Source: CBDUEV01 sp965366365 (GTDB taxonomy: Bacteria > Actinomycetota > Acidimicrobiia > Spongiisociales > JAENVV01). Taken from it: a DNA stretch of 19,417 nucleotides. The stretch covers positions 1 through 19,417 of the forward strand of contig CBDUEV010000051.1 in assembly GCA_965366365.1 (NCBI GenBank), written 5' to 3'. Positions 16,808 through 19,417 of this stretch are shown in pieces. The position numbers were made by a program, and so were the translations under genes. Under the pieces are notes generated by a model. The model saw nothing but the letters and a program-made list of their open reading frames with translations. It made no database searches and was not told where the DNA came from. Position 1 is the stretch's first letter; each line of letters begins with the position of its first letter.

Positions 16808-17367
16808 GTCGGGCGGTCGATCACCGCCCGGACGAGCACGAAGTCGGCCTGCATGGCGTCTTCCACTTTGTCGCCCCCGCGCAGCGCCGCGGCGGGATGA
16901 TAGGTGGGGATCAGCTGGATCCCTTGCCACCAGTCCACCACCTGCCCGCGCAGCTTGGTGATCCCGACGTCGGTACGGAGCAGCAACTTGGTCGAGAAGT
17001 TGCCGAGGGTGACGACGACGCGCGGTTCGACGAGCTTGATCTGCTCCAGGAGATACCCCTTGCACGCGTCGATTTCTCCCTGGAGGGGATCGCGGTTGTT
17101 GGGCGGTCGACACTTGAGCACGTTGGCGATGTAGACCTCCTGGCGGGAGAGGCCGATCTCGCTGAGGAGACGGTCGAGGAGATGACCGGCTGCCCCGACG
17201 AACGGTTCGCCTTCCTGATCCTCGTTGAATCCGGGCGCCTCCCCTATCAGCATGACGTCGGCCTTCGGGCTGCCGACGCCGAACACGACGGTGGTGCGGG
17301 TTTCGGCCAGGGCACATTTGGTGCAGCTGGATGCTTCGAGCGCCAATTCCAGGAGTGCTTTTCCCAT
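16804..17367 (-). CDS. Family-4 (Fe-S) uracil-DNA glycosylase
   Basis: The 187-residue enzyme removes uracil from DNA in base-excision repair. The four [4Fe-4S] cysteines of the family are present: C15 and C18 (SCTKC), C86 (VLKCRPPNNR) and C102 (DACKGYL). Active-site motif 1 is GEAPG (42-46) and motif 2 is YHPAA (156-160). The open frame extends upstream past 17367, but the ATG there gives the normal family start. TAGGGT lies 7 bases in front of it, so the mRNA is probably leaderless and the extension is not transcribed. The last codon overlaps the end of the convergent ABC gene by 4 bases. Confidence 0.93.
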   Translation of the reverse strand: MGKALLELALEASSCTKCALAETRTTVVFGVGSPKADVMLIGEAPGFNEDQEGEPFVGAAGHLLDRLLSEIGLSRQEVYIANVLKCRPPNNRDPLQGEIDACKGYLLEQIKLVEPRVVVTLGNFSTKLLLRTDVGITKLRGQVVDWWQGIQLIPTYHPAAALRGGDKVEDAMQADFVLVRAVIDRPT

Positions 17368-17374
17368 GGCGCCC

Positions 17375-17380
17375 ACCCTA
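17375..17380 (-). promoter_or_regulatory. Putative -10 element of the uracil-DNA glycosylase gene (leaderless)
   Basis: TAGGGT on the minus strand ends 7 bases before the ATG at 17367. It fixes the start codon and lies in the 80-bp gap shared with the divergent dehydrogenase gene. Confidence 0.5.
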
Positions 17381-17447
17381 GATGTCGATCGTTTCTCTCC
17401 GCGGGTCACGCTCTGCCAAACTGCCAGGAGACGATGAGGAGGATGGC

Positions 17448-18305
17448 GTGAGCATCGAACGGATAGGCGTCGTGGGCGGCGGCCAAATGGGAGTTGGCAT
17501 TGCCGAGGTCTGCGCAAAGGCGGGCCTGGATGTGGTGATCCGGGAGATCTCCCAGGAGGCATCCGCACTGGGAGAGAAGAGAATCCAGTCATCGCTCGAT
17601 CGGGCGGTCAGCAAGGGCAAGCTGGAGGAATCCGAGCGCGACGCCACCCTGGGTCGCATCCGCTTCACGACCGACATGGAGGCCATGGCCGACCGTGAGC
17701 TCGTGGTGGAGGCGGTCATCGAATACGAACCGCTCAAACTGGAGATCTTCGCCGACCTGGACAGGATCGTCACTGCCGACGATGCCATCCTCGCCTCCAA
17801 TACCTCATCGCTGCCGATCACTCGGATCGCCAAGGCGACGGAGCGCCCGGAGCAGGTGGTGGGCATGCACTTCTTCAATCCCGTTCCCGTGATGAAGCTG
17901 ATGGAGCTGATCACCACGGTCCTCACGGACCCGGCGGTGGCTGCCCAGGCGGAGACCTTCGCCACGGAGACGCTCGTCAAGACCGTTGTGAAGTCGAAGG
18001 ACCGGGCAGGCTTCGTGGTGAACATGCTCCTCGTTCCCTACATGACCGAGGCGATTCGGATGTACGAGCAGGGGTTTGCCTCTGCCGAGGACATCGACAA
18101 CGGCATGAAGCTGGGCGCCAACCATCCGATGGGTCCGCTCGAGCTGTCCGACTTCGTGGGTCTCGACACCATGAAGCTGGTGGCCGATGTGCTCTTCGAG
18201 GAATTCAAGCTCCCGCAGTACGCCCCGCCGCCGCTCCTCGTGCGCATGGTCGAGGCGGGCCTCCTGGGCCGCAAGACCGGGCGGGGATTCTACGAGTACG
18301 AGTAA
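17448..18305 (+). CDS. 3-hydroxybutyryl-CoA / 3-hydroxyacyl-CoA dehydrogenase
   Basis: This 285-residue NAD-dependent enzyme interconverts 3-hydroxyacyl-CoA and 3-oxoacyl-CoA in fatty-acid or butyrate metabolism. The dinucleotide site is GVVGGGQMG (7-15), with E33 at the end of strand 2 favouring NAD(H). The catalytic set is visible: S120 in SNTSSLPI, H141 in GMHFFNP, E153 in LMELI and N192 in GFVVNM. The C-terminal dimer domain has the NHPMGPLELSDFVGLD block, and the end GRKTGRGFYEYE is standard. The GTG start at 17448 has a strong GAGGAGG 5 bases upstream, so the upstream in-frame ATG at 17382 is rejected. Unlike its neighbours this gene clearly uses an SD. fadB2, paaH and hbd are all plausible names, so none is assigned. 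Confidence 0.94.
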   Translation: MSIERIGVVGGGQMGVGIAEVCAKAGLDVVIREISQEASALGEKRIQSSLDRAVSKGKLEESERDATLGRIRFTTDMEAMADRELVVEAVIEYEPLKLEIFADLDRIVTADDAILASNTSSLPITRIAKATERPEQVVGMHFFNPVPVMKLMELITTVLTDPAVAAQAETFATETLVKTVVKSKDRAGFVVNMLLVPYMTEAIRMYEQGFASAEDIDNGMKLGANHPMGPLELSDFVGLDTMKLVADVLFEEFKLPQYAPPPLLVRMVEAGLLGRKTGRGFYEYE

Positions 18306-18328
18306 CGCCGCCGTCTGAGCCGGTTGGG

Positions 18329-18808
18329 CTAGGACCGTTTCAGGGTGCGGAAGACAGCGGCGTCCGTGGGTGAGACGACGATCCGTTCCTGATCGGCGAA
18401 GAAGCGGACCGGCCGGCGCCCTTCCCATGCCTTGCGGCGCCCTCGCCACATGACGCCGGAGAGGGCGGCGCCTTTCTCGGTCTCCAGGTGGATGCGAGAA
18501 AACGCTCCGACATTGCCTTGCAGAATGGGCGGATCCCACCAACCGGTGCCCGAACTCCATCGTGAGGGATCCTCGACGTTTCCGAGCCAGATTCGCTCGC
18601 TGACCAAAGCGGCCAGCACAGGCGCAATGGCGAGCAGCACCGAGACCGCCATGACGGCTCGGCTGGAGCCTTCGAAGGAAACCCAGCTCCCGAACACGGC
18701 AAAGGAGCCGAGAACGATCAACCCCACGATGAGGGAGGTCCGGCGCCGTTTGCGAGCTCTGAAAGCGGCGGGGAACTCGTCAGTCCGGCGATGGGGGTGG
18801 GGTTTCAA
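18329..18808 (-). CDS. Small membrane protein with two predicted helices, function unknown
   Basis: I do not recognise this 159-residue protein. A basic N-terminus (RARKRRR, 17-23) precedes a first helix (~25-43, TSLIVGLIVLGSFAVFGSW). A second helix follows at ~52-71. Residues 75-159 are soluble, with several tryptophans and basic residues, and end VFRTLKRS. The positive charges predict both termini in the cytoplasm. The start is uncertain: TTG at 18808 is the first usable codon, with only a weak AAGG about 11 bases upstream. It lies 17 bases after the lipoprotein gene, suggesting an operon, and converges on the dehydrogenase gene 23 bases away. Confidence 0.65.
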   Translation of the reverse strand: MKPHPHRRTDEFPAAFRARKRRRTSLIVGLIVLGSFAVFGSWVSFEGSSRAVMAVSVLLAIAPVLAALVSERIWLGNVEDPSRWSSGTGWWDPPILQGNVGAFSRIHLETEKGAALSGVMWRGRRKAWEGRRPVRFFADQERIVVSPTDAAVFRTLKRS

Positions 18809-18825
18809 ACGAGAGCCAACCTTGC

Positions 18826-19230
18826 TCAGGCGCCGGAGTGATGCAACGCCAACACTGTCTCGATCTCGGCTTCAAGGCGATCGAGCTCCTGGTAGGCCTT
18901 GGCCATCGAGTCGATCTCGTTGCCTTCTGGCGGGCACTCGAAGAAGGCCATCTCGGCGATCTGGATCCACTCTCGCACTGCACCGTCGAGGGCGGCATCG
19001 GGCGAAGGCGTCATGTCGGCCGAAGAGGTTCGAAGTGCGGCGAGGGCCTCGGCGCACTCGTCTCGGGTCGGCGGATCTCCGAGGGACTCCTCGGCTGGTA
19101 TCGAGGCGCTGAATGATTCCCACGCCGATTCCCACTCGGCCGCCGAGGGACGTCCCGCATCGGCACACGCCCCGAGGACCGCGCTCAACGCGATTGTCAG
19201 AATCAACCAGGATGAAGAGAGTCTCCGCAC
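18826..19230 (-). CDS. Putative lipoprotein, function unknown
   Basis: The 134-residue product from GTG at 19230 begins with a lipoprotein signal peptide: basic VRRLSSS, hydrophobic LILTIALSAVLG, then a lipobox LGAC that places the acylated cysteine at residue 22. The mature part is acidic and mostly helical, with one further pair of cysteines (DECAEAL and FFECPPEG) that could form a disulphide. No family is recognised. The frame is open further upstream, but TATCCT lies 6 bases before the GTG. That fits a leaderless mRNA and removes the extension. Confidence 0.72.
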   Translation of the reverse strand: MRRLSSSWLILTIALSAVLGACADAGRPSAAEWESAWESFSASIPAEESLGDPPTRDECAEALAALRTSSADMTPSPDAALDGAVREWIQIAEMAFFECPPEGNEIDSMAKAYQELDRLEAEIETVLALHHSGA

Positions 19231-19236
19231 GGCACC

Positions 19237-19242
19237 AGGATA
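19237..19242 (-). promoter_or_regulatory. Putative -10 element of the lipoprotein gene (leaderless, GTG start)
   Basis: TATCCT on the minus strand ends 6 bases before the GTG at 19230. It is the best fit to TANNNT spacing on this strand and supports the short start. Confidence 0.5.
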
Positions 19243-19343
19243 CCGCTCGCCGACTTCGAAGCGCGACGGCGGGATGGCGAGCGGCTCACAGACCTGTCGC
19301 ACCGCGCCCTGCCGCCGGGCATCGTGGAGCGGCGGAGCCGGTA

Positions 19344-19391
19344 GTCAGTGGAGCTGAGGGTCAGTGGAGCTGAGGGTCAGTGGAGCTGAGG
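19344..19391. repeat. Three perfect tandem copies of a 16-bp unit
   Basis: GTCAGTGGAGCTGAGG occurs at 19344-19359, 19360-19375 and 19376-19391 without mismatch. The unit is not a multiple of three, and it contains one TGA on each strand, so the array stops all six reading frames. On the minus strand every frame entering from the right edge ends Pro-Gln-Leu-His-stop. No spacers are present, so it is not a CRISPR array. The rest of 19231-19417 holds no gene that I can support. Confidence 0.9.
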
Positions 19392-19396
19392 GCCAC

Positions 19397-19411
19397 TCGG
19401 CCGAAGGCCGA
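19397..19411. terminator. Hairpin next to the tandem repeat, possible terminator
   Basis: TCGGCC-GAA-GGCCGA is a perfect 6-bp stem with a 3-base loop, 5 bases from the repeat array. It could end a gene entering from the right on the minus strand, but no T-run follows. Confidence 0.4.
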
Positions 19412-19417
19412 CATGGA

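Noticed and set aside
19344..19391. Short CRISPR-like array
   Set aside because: The copies are directly adjacent with no spacers, and no cas gene is in the window.

Overview
The window is high-GC DNA, dense in genes, with several GTG and TTG starts. Single genes and operon heads often carry a TANNNT hexamer 6-8 bases in front of the start codon and no Shine-Dalgarno (SD) sequence, which suggests leaderless transcripts. This, with a PAC2-family protein, an Eis-like acetyltransferase, a family-4 uracil-DNA glycosylase and an Rv2258c-like methyltransferase, points to an actinobacterium. An uncultured Acidimicrobiia-type lineage is my guess; the sequence does not prove it. No tRNA, rRNA, CRISPR array, transposase or phage gene was seen.

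Layout. (1) Positions 1-5264, all minus strand: the first codons of a membrane or secreted protein at the left edge, a strong hairpin terminator, then two tandem secreted paralogues. Both carry a ~510-540 residue module with ten conserved cysteines; the second adds a GEVED domain and a seven-repeat FG-GAP/VCBS propeller. (2) Positions 5265-8871: a 288-bp intergenic stretch, leucyl-tRNA synthetase and a PAC2-family protein, minus strand. (3) Positions 8934-10415: a small VOC/glyoxalase-fold protein (plus) converging on a SAM-dependent methyltransferase (minus). (4) Positions 10513-13618, minus: a two-gene cassette of a membrane-anchored STAND/NB-ARC-like NTPase with an extracytoplasmic beta-sandwich ectodomain, overlapping a CHAT (caspase-like) protease gene. 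(5) Positions 13760-16807, plus: an Eis-like GNAT acetyltransferase and an ABC exporter half-transporter. (6) Positions 16804-18305: uracil-DNA glycosylase (minus), whose stop codon overlaps that of the exporter, then 3-hydroxyacyl-CoA dehydrogenase (plus). (7) Positions 18329-19417: a small membrane protein and a lipoprotein (minus), then a 3 x 16-bp tandem repeat and a hairpin.

The most interesting system is the STAND-CHAT pair. Both proteins start with the same short G-D-V-S-G-Q-V tag, and their genes overlap by 8 bases. The NTPase has a Walker A motif, a helical TPR-like region, a proline-rich linker, one membrane segment and an outward-facing HYDIN/choice-of-anchor-D plus CARDB-like ectodomain. 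My inference is that it senses something at the cell surface and recruits or activates the CHAT protease in the cytoplasm, like a membrane receptor version of NLR-caspase signalling. The second candidate for novelty is the ten-cysteine secreted module of the tandem paralogues.
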